DNA of 64,000 nucleotides. It comes from Apus apus. Taxonomy: Eukaryota > Chordata > Aves > Apodiformes > Apodidae. The position numbers were made by a program, and so were the translations under genes. Under the pieces are notes generated by a model. That model saw only the letters and a list, made by a program, of their open reading frames with translations, made no database searches and was not told the DNA's origin. The number at the start of each line of letters is the position of its first letter. The stretch's first letter is position 1. The stretch lies in NCBI RefSeq assembly GCF_020740795.1, contig NC_067312.1, positions 36,680,905 through 36,744,904 on the forward strand, given 5' to 3'. Shown here in pieces: positions 39,209 through 52,000 of this stretch.

Positions 39209-39978
39209 TGTCAACGTTTGACTCAGTTTGACAACAATGCTCTCGATCCCCTCCCCCTCCCACCCAGGTAGGGAAGGAGAGAGAGAAAAAGAGAGAGACT
39301 TGGCTGGATTGAAAACTGAACCGTGCAACTTTATTTAGAATACTAATACGTGATATAAGAGTGTGTGTATATATATATATATATATATAGTGATTATACA
39401 AAGGTGTGGTAGAAGCCTCTCGCCTCCCCCCACCCCCAGCAACTCCCACAGCACTTCCCTCAGATGAGACAATTCCGAGGAATCCCGAAGCTGCTCCTGG
39501 AGAAAGGCAGAGAGTTACGAGGGTCAGGAGGGCTTGAGGTCGATGGGTCCACGATGATGGGCAGATGGTGTTTTCCCAGACGCCAGCCACAAACAAAAAA
39601 AAGAGAAAGAGAGAGAAGAAGGAAGGCAGACGGAGAGGCGAAGCGAAGCGGCGAGAGAGCAAAGCAGGAAGGAAGGAAGTTTTCTTCTGTCATCTCTGAC
39701 CTTCCCCCGAGCCCACGTAGATATATGGGATGGAATATCTCTGAACAGTTTTGCTGTTCGTCTAACCCAGCCTCCCACGGGGGGGCCACAAATCCCCCCG
39801 GAAGTGTCTGAGCCGGCAGAGCAAAGGCACGACCTTGAGGGCCCAGCAATTACAAAAACATTCCAGTGTCTTTATCAACCTAGCAGAACACGCAGTTGCT
39901 AGTTGAAGAAAGCTCACTGAAATGAAAAAAGGAATCAGCAAAAGAAAAACTGGTTTCATCCTGGCTCAAACCAAGACA
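39209..39978 (-). mobile_element. Solo LTR of an avian endogenous retrovirus-like element (770 bp)
   Basis: Plus-strand ends are TGTCAACG and CCAAGACA, so it has TG...CA termini with a TGTC/GACA inverted repeat. It is flanked on both sides by the same 5 bp, CCCTC. On the minus strand it starts TGTCTTGGTTTGAGCC, a start I recall from ERVL-type LTRs in birds, and has AATAAA near 39332, (TA)n just before it and a CT-rich U5. No internal retroviral genes are present, so it is a solo LTR. Long open frames across it are by-products of its composition. Confidence 0.9.
39366..39389. repeat. (TG)n/(TA)n microsatellite in the LTR
   Basis: A short GT run leads into about eleven TA units. It lies just upstream of the polyadenylation signal on the LTR's own strand. 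Confidence 0.9.
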
Positions 39979-39983
39979 CCCTC

Positions 39984-40138
39984 ACAGCATCCTTCTGGAC
40001 AAGTCCATCAGCAGGATGAGCAGTTTCATGGTGCACTGGGTGAAGATCTGGCTGAAGGGCAGGGGTCAAAGGGTTCTAGTGAAAGGGGCTACATCCTGCT
40101 GGTGACTGGTCACCAGCTGTGTCCCTCGGGGTGTAATT
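39984..40138 (+). mobile_element. CR1 LINE fragment, right part of the split copy
   Basis: ACAGCATCCTTCTGGACAAG begins the HSILLDK block that follows the DTVP codons left of the LTR. Then VHWVKIWLKGRGQRVLVKGA, corresponding to the CR1 WVKNWLDGRAQRVVVNG region, and a decayed VTSGVPQG block. Same strand as 38413-39208. Confidence 0.85.
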
Positions 40139-40892
40139 TTTTTCCTAACTTTAGCACTTAGGTATGATTTCTTTTCCATAATGTATGTATTTTCTATGCA
40201 TCTTTATGAATTCAATCACACAGTACTTTTGCTGTACTAAAATTAGTGTTTGGGTTTTTTTTAAATGACAGGCAAATATAGTGGTCAGATACCCTTCTAT
40301 TCCTTAAGAGTTTGTTTAACCACTTTCAATTATATATCATTGCCCTAGTGATATTCTTCATCTTTCTCTGTATAGTACATTATTTTGCCAGTGTCTATGT
40401 AGATACTTAAGAACAACACTTTTTAAATTCCAGTATCAGATTATCTAAATGGAGATACAAATGAGCTGGTATCTCAAGACTGATACAAATTTTTGAACAC
40501 AGATTTAAGTTCCCAGAGGTGGAAAGACTTAGGCAACTTTTTAAACACCTTTTTGCCTGTCCAATCCTGAGCTTTTCCAGAAACTAAGATAAGGCACTAG
40601 AACTGAAGTTACAGTGGCCTGCTGTGGTCACATGTGGAAGGCTTGATTCACTGGATCTCCCAGTTGTCTGCCCCTAGAGTTGCTTGCACTAGAAAAAGGT
40701 GGGGAAGTCTTCTGTCATTAGCTTAATGCATTTTTCCTGCCGTTTAGGTTTGGGGGTCCTCCCCATAGTGGATTTTAAATAATCCTTCTATTCCAGCCCT
40801 TTAGCCAGCCATCAGAATCAATGCAAAGGAGGAGCATCACATCCTGCTTTTTCTTTAACATAGAACAATAAACACAGTTTCATATGAACATC

Positions 40893-41910
40893 TGGGGTAG
40901 GTTTCACCTTGACAAGCTGGGAGATGCCCATTCAGCTGCCCTTCTCACTCCACCTCAACAGGACAGGGAGAAAACAGGGTGAGAAAGCTTGTGGGTCAGG
41001 ATAAAGACATTTACCATTTAATGTCACAATGACAGACTCAACCTGGGGAAGAGTAATTTATTGCCATTTAAAAATTGAGTAGGATGGTAAGAAACAAAGA
41101 ATTAAAACCACCTTCCCTCTACCCCTTCCTTCTTCTTGGGCTCAACTTCATTCCTTCATTCCTGATTTTTCTAGTTCCTTCCTCCTGAGGAATGAAGTGT
41201 GCATGTGGAAGGTGGTTGCAATAAGTTCATAGACCTTCATCTCTGCTGCTTATTCCTTTTTACCACCGTTCGCCTGCTCCAGCATATGGTCCCTCCCATG
41301 GGATACAGGCCTTTACGAACAGCTTCAGCAAGGAGCAGCTGCAGCTCTTGACCAACTGCTCCAGCATGGGTCCTTTCCATGGGGTACCATCCATCTGGAA
41401 AAAGCTACTCCAGTGTGACTCCTTCATGGCTCACAGGTCCTGCCAGGTCTCCTGTGTGGGCTCTTCATGGGCTGCAGCTGGAAAGACCCCACTGGCTGCA
41501 GCATGGGGTCCCCCACAGGATGCTGTGTGGACAACCTGTCTGGCATGATCCACTATGGCCTGCAGACAGACAACCTTCTCCACCATGGTCTCCATGGGCC
41601 ACAGGGGCATCCACTGCAGTGCCTGGACCACCTCCTCCTCTCCTTCCCCACTGACTTTGGTGTCTACAGAACTGTTTCTCTCACATTTTTCTTACTCTTC
41701 TGCCCCACAGCTGCTGTGCAGCATTTTTTACATTTTCTTAAATACATTTTCATAGAGGTGCTATAAGCTTTGCTGTGTGGCTCAGCAGTGTCCCATGATG
41801 GCTCTGTTAGAGCTGGCTGCAACCAGCTGTGTCTGCCATGGGGAAGTCCAGGCCCTCCCTGCAGCTTCCTCACTGCCAAAGCCTTGCCACATATACCAAG
41901 TACTATGTCG
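40893..41910 (-). mobile_element. Older avian LTR, about 1 kb
   Basis: Matches, from memory, a widespread avian LTR. The plus-strand start GGGGTAGGTTTCACCTTG corresponds to the known TGTGGTGGTTTGACC end. Then come GGAGAAAACAGGGTGAGAAA, tandem-like CTCCAGCATGGGGTC / CATGGGCTGCAG units at 41,280-41,620, and a CTCTCACATTTTTCTTACTC block. On the minus strand there is a TATA-like TATTTAAG (41737-41744) and AATAAA (41057-41062). No target duplication could be found and the element is diverged, so boundaries are approximate. Confidence 0.75.
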
Positions 41911-42203
41911 TATGTCATGTTTGTTCATACTGGGTATGTTACCTCTAGGCAGTTAAATAACAAACACATTCAGTTGAATTTCCAAGGAGAAAAATGTCTG
42001 TGTTTCACCTTTAGCATGTTATATAGTGGTTTGATGTGTTCTTATTCTGGCTCTCTTCAAAGCTTTCATCCTATTTAGCTGCTCTGTGTGTTTCTTCACA
42101 TTGCCCACATTTAAATCAATTTGGAGCAGACAGAAATCCAAAGTACAAGTACTTTTGTTTCTCTAATAAGCTCCAAATTCCTACCTCCATTTGCAGTGCT
42201 TGC

Positions 42204-42238
42204 AAAAAAAAAATAAAAAAAAAAAATAAAAAAAAAAA
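42204..42238. repeat. A-rich low-complexity tract
   Basis: A runs broken by single T. Intergenic, just downstream of HACD4. Confidence 0.95.
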
Positions 42239-42592
42239 TCCAAGGTTGACCCTATATTATTGCATGCATGACCTAGTTTCTTAGGATTTGCAAATACTCC
42301 AGGGGTCACAACAGTCTGCAGGCATTGTCTGCCACATATATTAAATAAATAAAAATTACAGAAGGTGGCCTTTCTGACCCTTAAATATCCCCTTGAATAT
42401 ACAGTAGATGAGTATCTGATCACGTGACTGTGTGGTTTAGGTACGTTTTATGGAATCTTGTTTGGAAAAGTGAAGGCTGAGATAGAACATGAGGGATCCT
42501 TTGACAATGCCTGGGGCTCATGAGCATGTGAATCACGTTGCAAAGTTTCCAACTTCGGCTTCTTGAGAGATTTCAGTTCTAGCCAATTTAGC

Positions 42593-42635
42593 ATATACAT
42601 ATATACACACATATACATATATATATATATATACA
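42593..42635. repeat. (TA)n/(CA)n microsatellite
   Basis: Alternating ATATAC units ending in a run of TA, 3' of HACD4. Confidence 0.9.
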
Positions 42636-42988
42636 AGGCACATACATGTTGGCCTAAGATAATCTTACAGATTAAATGGTATTTTCATTACAGAATATAT
42701 GTTGCTAATAAGGCAAAAATTGCTACCAAAATAAGGGTTGTTAGTGTGATTGTGAGTGAACACACTCTTCATTATCACTGGAAGTCAAAACTTTCAAAAG
42801 TAAGTCATTTTGAGCTACTCCATTTTTGAGGTGCATGAAAGAGACTTGCCTTTCTGAAAATTGTACACAGCCAGATAATGGACATGCAAACAGTTTTGCA
42901 TTGAAAATCTTTGTCTAATTTCTTTTTAACCTGTGATATACAGCAGCCCATTGGGAATATATTTCTATTTTAAAAAAAAAAAATCACC

Positions 42989-43071
42989 TTAGCTTCTTTT
43001 CTTTTTGATGTTGCCTGTCCCTAGGTGTGCCTTCCTTTCTAAGAAGAGGTTCTGGATGATAAAGCACATAC
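42989..43071 (-). CDS. HACD4: HACD4 last coding exon with stop
   Basis: 83 nt after ttgattcag: Gly at the junction, then [20 protein letters not shown] and IKKKRS, stop TAA at 42989-42991. The tail diverges from the mammalian one but keeps the basic KKxx-type end. Confidence 0.88.
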
Positions 43072-46000
43072 CTGAATCAAAACACAAAATGGTATTAAGA
43101 ATGAGGGAGTAGCATCCAAAGTGTCTTCAATTCATTTAGAAAGAACAGCATGAGTATTCATCAGGCAACCTTGCATGGTTCCTTCCATAAACTTAAGAAG
43201 AGAATACTGCATCACAAAGATGAGATCCTTCAAATTATGTTAAAGCCAATGGCAGAAAGAGGATTTGGCTGTAATGTGGCCAAATTCCATTCAAATTTTT
43301 CAGAAGAATTTGGTTGAGAGAAAGAAGGGGTTTATTTACATGCAGGTTTTTGAGCAGGCCTTTTGTTTTACCCCCTTGGAATATTAAGCTGTAAAATTCT
43401 TAATTTAAATATAATTTCTTATACCAGCTAGGAGGAATGAGATGGGGCTGCACAGAATGAGAGTATGATTAAATGGGAATTTATGTAAAAAGAAAAAAAA
43501 GCAAACTTCTGTAAGTAACTATAAGGCCAGGATCACTGAAGCACTTTTTATGGTTTTGGTTTGTATATTTATGCTTCACACATACAGTATTTCCTCCAAA
43601 TTCAATTATTTGTATTTGAAAGGCACCAGAAAGCAAAACAACTGGTTATGAGCTTTACTGAAGTTGTCTGCAGGAAAATGCGGAAGAGAAGAGACTGAGT
43701 TTGTGAAAAAAGCTATACTAATTTTATTTTTTTGTTGTTGCCTTAGGCATCTCAGTTGTGTTGAGACCCAGGCTACTGGAACGAGATACTTACCTATAAA
43801 GAGCACTAGCAGGTACATCTTCAGAACATAAGGGAAGTAGATTGAGAAGGCAAATGGAAATGGTAGCTTGATGGAGTATGTGCCAAAGGTTTCAAAATAA
43901 GGCAGTGATACACAAATTGCAAATGCTGTAAAATAACATGGTAAATCTTTAGTCAAAAGGATGTGCACGATCATCAAAAAGTTTAATGTAAAAAACAGTT
44001 ACGTTTAAGGCACAGATAGCTATAGTGTATGTTGAGTTTACCATGTCTTTAGTATGTATATGCACCTGTTTTCTCCTTGAGTTCAGTTTTGTAGGTATGA
44101 TGTGCTAATTGCTCCCAATACTACAATTAGCAAGTACTTCCCATTCAATCACAAGTTCCTTCACTCCTGTAGTATGAGAAGCTGCTAAACATGGCCTGGG
44201 CCAGTAGGGTCAGCCTCAGCACAGGAGAAGGCAGCTTTGGGACTGGCTGACTAATGTGGTCAGTCTGGAATGGGGGAATCTGTGTGTCTTCCTTGAGGGT
44301 GTTTTCCTGCTTTGACCAGAAAAATGAACCTTTTCCCATACTTGTAAGAACAAAACAAAACCAGGCACACAAACCCCAAAGATCCCCTATTAAGGAAAAA
44401 GTACAAAAGAAGACGTATGGGTTAATATGAGAGTACATAAATATTTATGACTCCTTTGGCAACACAAAAAGAAGTATCTTAAACACAAACGACAACTGAG
44501 CTGATCAAATTTTATTGGAGAAGATTAAGGAAGTAAGTCACTGGTACCTTTCCCATTTCCTTACCTTTAGCCAGAACTGAAAGGGGATAGAGCGGGATGC
44601 ACAGCGAGAAGTTGAGCCATGTCAGTGGTAGGTAGTATATTCCTGTTCTTGCTAACATGTTGTAAGTGTACCTGCAGCAAGAGGAACAGCAGATGAGCTC
44701 AGAGAGAGTGATCATGTCTTTAAAATAAATATATATTACTGAAAAATCCAAGGGAATTGCGAAGAGCCTGGAGCTGCCTATCTGAGAGGATTTCAGACCA
44801 ACAACACAACCCATTTGTTTGTGCTCTAGTTGATGTCTGAAAGTAGATGGTTCCTTGTTTGGGAAGGGTTGTCTGTGGTGCTACCCCTGAGCAAGCAGAC
44901 AGCAGTACAGCCCTCCAGCCCAAAGGGTCAAACAGAAACCAGCAAGATTTTTTTACTGGTCCATCAGAAGATGTATTTCAGTTAGGGATGTTACAACTGA
45001 GAGGGGCAGGCAGAATATGACTGTTGCTTGGAGCTGAGAAAATGCTGATTTATGACTGCTAAACTAGCTAAACCAGCTAAAACACTGCTGGAGGACACCA
45101 AACAGCAAGGTAATCACAAGTAGTTAATCTTCTGCAGTATTTCTGTCCCTCCCCTGGACCTCAGAAGGGGGAGTAGGTGCAAAAAAAGCAGTTGCCATCC
45201 AATGTATTGCAGTGTTCTGCTCTTACTGTGGCTGTTACTGTTGCTTACTCAAAGACCAGAATGTCTAGGACTTCAGTCTCCAAAGGTGAGCTAATCCTAG
45301 CTAGTTTGTTCTAAAAGTGTCACAGCAGCTTTCCAAACACTGCAGAAACGGTGCTGATCACTTTTTGGTCAGCAGAAAGGCTTTTTGCCCTGTGTCCTTG
45401 CTAAAGATGGGAAAATAAGGATTTTTAAGCTACCGTTGGCCAGGACTGTTTCTAACAGATGGAACTAGCATTAAACAAACTTTCTGTATCCCCTTCTTAC
45501 TAATTCATTTGACTAATTTTGCATCATTCATGGACTGTAGAACTGTTTGATAGGCTAGAAATGTATCATTTTCTCTCAAATTTGCCCTCTGCAACCTCAG
45601 GATTGTCTCAATTTTTTTATTACTGCTTCTTTTAAGGCTTTATCTCAATTCAAAAAGGAAACAGCTACTCCCTCTCTACATACCTTATACCTTGGTATAA
45701 GCAGGAAAGATCAGATACAGAAAACCTTGCAGAATTTCTCTTAGAGTATCATTAACCAAAATGCACAGGCTATTTATGTTCATGAAGAACTAGGGGGAAG
45801 GCCTTCAAGATTAGCTGGCTAAGGGATGGGGCAGGTTTTAGACATTACTTAATTCTTTGAGATGCTAGGACATGGCACCGATGCAGTAAAATAGGTCAGG
45901 TAAAAATTTTAAATCTGTATCTGTAGTACTGTGTGTTATTATTTGAATAGGTCATTTGCTGCTATAGACCACAGTATCTTGCCCATTAAACAGCTGCTGT

Positions 46001-49000
46001 TACTGCAATGATGCTGGACAGGGTTCTTTAGCAGTGGTAGAAAAAGATGATGCATTGATAGGACTACTATGCGCTGAGAGGACTTTACAGCCAGTACTGT
46101 TTACAATTTTGGCCTCTCTGCAGCTGCACAGAACCCTTGCATTTGAGAGCAGGTTCTATTATAGCTTTACAAACTTCAAAAAGAAATGGAGCAATAATCC
46201 AAATATTTAATAAACACAGTAGTTTATTAACACATGTAGTACTTCATTCAATACTTCAAAGCTGACTCAAAATACTTCTTATCCATCCCACCTGATGCTT
46301 TCCTTTTTCAGATTGCTTTTATAATATACATTTCCTTTGCTTCCTAAATCCATATTCCCCAGTCAGACTTCAAAGTAATGTTTTTAAAATAACAGAAAAA
46401 AAAAAAATAGCTGGGGGGAAAAAAAAAATATAAACATCTTCCTCCCACACAGAGGTTGTCATGAGGGCTATGTCTTATTAAAATGCTTCTTAATTTGATA
46501 TGTGCTCCCTGCTCTGATTAAGTGCAGATTTTAAAAAAAATTTGTAAGTAGCTGTTAAATCCAATCTTTTATTTAAAAACGATAGTATACTTTTCCACCA
46601 ATTCTGAAATAATGAAATCAGCCTGCAGTACAGTTGGGGTGGGATGCTGCCCACAAGAATGACCCATTTTTTCCCTCATGGTTTCACCGTTAACTCCTTA
46701 CCTGACCACATCGAGTAAATTCCAAAGGAAAAATAAAACACACACGATGTATTTCCCTTGAACCTCTTCCTGACTGTTGATCACGACAAATAAAACAATT
46801 AATCTCTCAGTGATCTAAAAACAAAAAAGAATTGTGAATTCAGGTAGCACATTCTGCAGCTCTCATTTCTGTGCCATTTTGGCAAAATAAGAGGCCACAG
46901 ATTAACCCAGTTTGCTCTACACACATGGTCCAGTGAATGTTTCGTTTCTTGAACTGCTTTTGCTCAAGACCCCATTAGCCTCCAGCTTAGGGAACTGGAA
47001 ACTGCTGGTTGCAGCACAGTTGGCTGCAGAATCTGCTATGGTAAAGGATTGCCATGCTTGCCAGTGGGCATGACTTGAGGTTGTGGCCCAGGGAACCTGT
47101 GGATGAGCCAGCTAAGGTCGTGGGAGGAAGGACTTCCACTGCACCCTGGTGCCTGAAGGACCAGCAGGGTAAGTGTCGTTCCTGCTTGGGAGGCTGTGGC
47201 AAGACAGGATCCTTGGGTGGGAAGTACATCTGATGGTGCTAATGTCACAGTCCCAGCTCTGCTTTCCATAGCTTGGAAGGCTGCATCCCACGGAATCTTG
47301 CTCACATAAGATTTGAAGAAAAGAGGAGAAAAAGTAGAATTCCTTTTCTTCCCTTCTTAGACCTGGCTAGGAGAAATGGGTTTAAGCTTGTCATTTCTAT
47401 GAATCATTGCCGTAATATTTATGTAATAACATTTTTATAGTGGTTGACTCTTACCTCACTCACAACATATACTTTATCTAACGCATAAGGTATGCCTTTA
47501 CAGATGAGAACACATGAAAGTGCTTTAAATAGGCAGTGTCTCCAGCTCAAAAAAATAGAGTGTTTATATTAAAATTCTAGAAAGTAAAAACAAGAGTGTC
47601 TTTTTGCAGCTTTCTTGGACAAGCTTCCAATCAGTATCCATGCCATGCCCTGTAAAATAAATATATCTGTAATATTCAGTACTGCCAACAGGTGCTTGTG
47701 AAACTCCCCCAGAACAGTACCAGTTCACTCTGATCTACCCTCTGTTTGAAAGTTTTGAAGGAGAAAACAGGCCTCTGTTCAGTTGGTATGAATCAGTATA
47801 GCTTCATTATTGTTTTGGGGTTTTTTTATACCCACTGCTGTCTCTTCCATAAGGTACCTTATGTTTAATGATTTTATGGGTTTGAGATGTCAAGTCAATG
47901 CAAAGTCATAAAACGTAAATGGATTAACCAGGTGGATTTATAAGCACAGTCATTCTTCACTGGTTTCCCCATTCACCTTACTTGTCCCTTAAACGAAATA
48001 AGATCTCGGCCTCTCAGATAGTTAGTGCAGTAGTTTTGCTGCATAACATTTACTGTTTCCTGTGTGGAACATTCTGGCTACAGAGTTTTTTTACAAACCA
48101 CATATGTCTGATAAAGCAGCCATCACTTCACTATTCAGCAAAATTACGTGAGAGCAATTTTTCATACAGAAAGAGGGCATGTCCATCCCCTAGGGATATG
48201 GTTCCTTGTCTTGAAAAGCACTGAGGGACCACAACAGATAAGCATGGTTTTTTAGCCTGTCACCCTGCCATGGCTGACGTCTTGTGCTCCTGATCCCACA
48301 GGTCCCCAACTGAGGAACTGATTTCTAAGAAGGTCAGATGTTGACAGACTTCTGTACAAGACAGGCCAGGAAACAAGAGTATGAGAGGTATTAAGTCCTG
48401 TGTTTGTACACTGATGCTGAGGAACCTAGCAAGAAAATGGGGGAACTGGAACTATCTGGCAGGATCTGAAACCAGATATGACAGTGATAGCAGAAGCATG
48501 GTGGGACAACCATCACCAGAGGGAAATCAAAACAAAGGTAAAAGCAGTGTCAGCATTGTATGGGATTGTGTGTTGGAGAGAATAAATAAAACAGAGCCTG
48601 AGTTAGATTCAGTGAAGAGTGGTAAAGGTGGTGCAGGCATTTTGCTGTTGTCCCTAAAATTAGTCTGGGATGTGGGGAAAGAGTGCTGCAGTATTGTTAA
48701 TAGGAGAGATATGCAATCCTGTGTAATGTGCTCTAGGCAATCCTGCTTTAGCAGAGGGGTTGGACTAGATGATCTCTAGAGGTGCCTTCCAACTCCAGTG
48801 ATTTTAAGATTCTGTGAACTGCCACGAGGAATTGTTTCACCTAGAGATCAAAGATTTATCATTACAATGAAAAAGGTAGACATGTTTTTACTTGCAAGAG
48901 CTGGCAGATTTTTAAAACAGTCACTTCTTCGAGAAGGTGGCTGGGTGGAAAAGTGCTACAAAACAGCACAGGTCAAATGATCAGTAGCTTATCCTATTTC

Positions 49001-52000
49001 AATGAGCTAGAAGGATAAGCAGTAGACAGGTACCTACCATCTCCACTTTGAAAAGGATGACTGGCTAATGAGACAGAGTGGCAATGGAGACCCACAATTC
49101 AGCCACGTGGTCTGGGAGTAGAAGAGGCTGTGGATTTCCTTCTGTCCCCAGGACACAAGTAGATGCACAACAGGCAGTGAGTATCACCTGTCTGGGGCTC
49201 ACCAGATTTCCTCCATCAGAGGTTTCACATTTAGGAATTGGAGCAATGGAGGCACTCGCCATCACTAGTTGCTGATGATGAAGTCAGTAATCACACTGTG
49301 TAAAGTAGGTTAAGCACATGCAAGAGCAGGGAAGTGGACTTGACAAAAAGCAGGTCTTCTGTTCCTGTTGGACTGCAGCCTTAGCAAGCAAGTGATGGGA
49401 TGCAAGAAGCAGCCAGCAGAGGCCGGAACAGAAAACTGCCTTGCTCAGGAGCTCATCTGCAGGCAGGACATACTCCTGGGTGCTCAGGGCAACTGTGATG
49501 TCCTCATAAGGACAGACAGTGCAGAGACCTCTTTTCTGTGCAAATAGGGAGGTTGCCTGCCTTCTTGCCTTTACTCCCCTACAAGACATGGTGCTCTTTT
49601 CTTTCAGAGTGCTCATGCCTTTAGGTAGCCCATACAAATTGAAGGCAGATGCAGGGCTTAGTCAGAGGCTGGGACCTTTTCAGCAAGTGGCAGGGCAGGA
49701 TGGTATTTGAAGAATTGGAGAATTCAGTCATTGTGGATATTGTGCCCCTATACACACACATCTATATACATATATACATGGAATCATGTACATATATAAA
49801 TATACACATATGTATGTATGCGTGTGTGTATACACATACACATAGATACACAAACACATACAAGCATGTGCTGCTGCTCAGCCACACATCATTTCTTCTA
49901 TGGACCATCAGTCCTTGCATGAATGAAAGTAGAGTATTGTCTGTTGCTACCCTCTTGCTTTTTAAACAAAGACAAACTAGAAGTCCTATGTTTTCATATT
50001 CATAAAAAGGAAGTATGTGCTGACACCTCAAAAAGCATAAATACAATGGTTTCATTTTTCATTTCTTCTTGTTTTATGTGTTAAAATCAATCTGGAATTT
50101 CCTTTCTCTCCCAGAACTGGTCTCTCACAGGATACAGCAAGTTCTGTAGAACGGCATGAATTTCCACAAGGCAGCCTGGGCATTTGAAGCAAGTAAGTGA
50201 AACTGAGAAAATTAGACTAGTGAGGTTAGGGCAGGAGCAGGCAGCAAATTCACTTCCACTTTTAAAAACCGTGACTGTGCAGTATCATACTTGGTACCCG
50301 AAACCTTTACCTAGCTATTTGATTGAGTGACTGTTGAAAAAAAAGAAGAGGAGAGGAGAGGAGAGGAGAGGAGAGGAGAGGAGAGGAGAGGAGAGGAGAG
50401 GAGAGGAGAGGAGAGGAGAGGAGAGGAGAGGAGAGGAGAGGAGAGGAGAGGAGAGGAGAGGAGAGGAGAGGAGAGGAGAGGAGAGGAGAGGAGAGGAGAG
50501 GAGAGGAGAGGAGAGGAGAGGAGAGGAGAGGAGAGGAGAGGAGAGGAGAAAAGAGAAGAGAAGAGAAAAGAGAAGAGAAGAGAAGAGAAGAGAAGAGAAG
50601 AGAAGAGAAGAGAAGAGAAGAGAAGAGAAGAGAAGAGAAGAGAAGAGAAGAAAAAAGAATGCTACTAAATATTTAGAATACTGTAAGAATTAACCACAAA
50701 GGCATACTACACAGCTTTTGGTCTGGTAAATCCAATCCTGTTTGCACAGGATGAAGAATCAGTGTTTTGTTCACAAAACCACCGGTTCTTTCTTACAGCC
50801 TTCCTACTCTCTTCCTTTCTGAAGTACCAAACCCATCAGCCTTTACTCCCTGGCCAGAGTACTAAATGTCATTATCCACTAAATATAATAAATAATACTA
50901 AATCTGTTGTCCATTAACTACTGCACGACACATTCTCCTGTCCTCCCCTCGATCATGCAGGCTGCAAATGCCCTGCAGCCCTTTGCACCAACCTTGTGGC
51001 TCCTCTTTTCTTCCCTTCTTCCAGAGCATCTATCATGCAGGATTTGTCTTTCATGGTATGACATGGCCTTGGCCTACCCAAGCTTTCTCAGGTGCCTGAT
51101 GGCTGAGGCTTTGACTCTCAATAAGGACATCCTGAATGGGTTTTTCCAGAAAACACCTCTGAGATTGCCTTTCCAGTATCCATAATGTTTATCTCAAAGT
51201 GTTCCTTGTAAATGTTACTAAACCATTATAAATGGGTGTCATGGTAGACAGAAATCCTTTATTTAAACTCTGCATAAGGCTTCTTGCTGCTATAATGCCT
51301 ACAAAAACAACCAACCACCAAAGAGCTGTTTTCACAGCTTGTTTTATTCAAGGTGGCATCAACTCCACCCATGTGCCTCCTTGACATTGCCACAGCCACC
51401 TGTTCTGTCATTCTAGACATCACCTGAGGTGAGCTTGAGTGTGGACATGCATATGTGTGCATGGCCTGAGGGACACATCTAGGCATATCTTTTAAGCATG
51501 GAGTCAGAACAGGTGGTGGAAATGCAGAACAGGGCCCAGCAGAACAGGGCAGCCACTATCAAATTCTTGCAGCTTTACCAGTGTCCTTACTATGTGCGGT
51601 AGTCCAGTGGGGTGCAGTAAGGTAAGCATCTCAAGTTGTTCCTATTCAGTTAATTATGGAGAATGTGTGTGTGTGTGTATATACATATATTTATTTATAT
51701 ATATATATATATATATGTTTTGTTTTTTTCCTTAAATGGCAGGGAGAAAAGCATGGTAAGGCACATGGGAATACTGTTGGCACACAACTGCTTAGCCCGG
51801 ACTCTCACAGCAAAAGCAGGGCAACGCAAGTGAAAGCAGAGTCTACACTGAAGAGTCTGTACACCTTGCTTGGACAGCATGAGAATACTGACTACCATCA
51901 AGGCAAGAGTGTTTGTCGTGACAGAATACTGGTAAAAAACCAAATAATGATCTAAAGCTATCTTTGTTGAGAGGCACAAGTTTGGAGTCAAAGTACTGTA

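Larger units (their letters stand above)
39204..39983. repeat. 5-bp target-site duplication CCCTC
   Basis: CCCTC at 39204-39208 and again at 39979-39983, exactly abutting the LTR termini. It is part of the CR1 sequence into which the LTR inserted. Confidence 0.92.

Noticed and set aside
39165..39849. Minus-strand open frames of 165 and 129 codons
   Set aside because: They lie in the non-coding LTR and arise from its CT-rich composition and TA repeat.
48381..48756. 132-codon frame with [12 protein letters not shown] peptide
   Set aside because: Faint resemblance to a LINE endonuclease only; too decayed to call as a gene or assign to a family.
50327..50693. Long open frames of repeated E/R/G residues
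   Set aside because: Direct consequence of the pentamer purine repeat, open in several frames at once.
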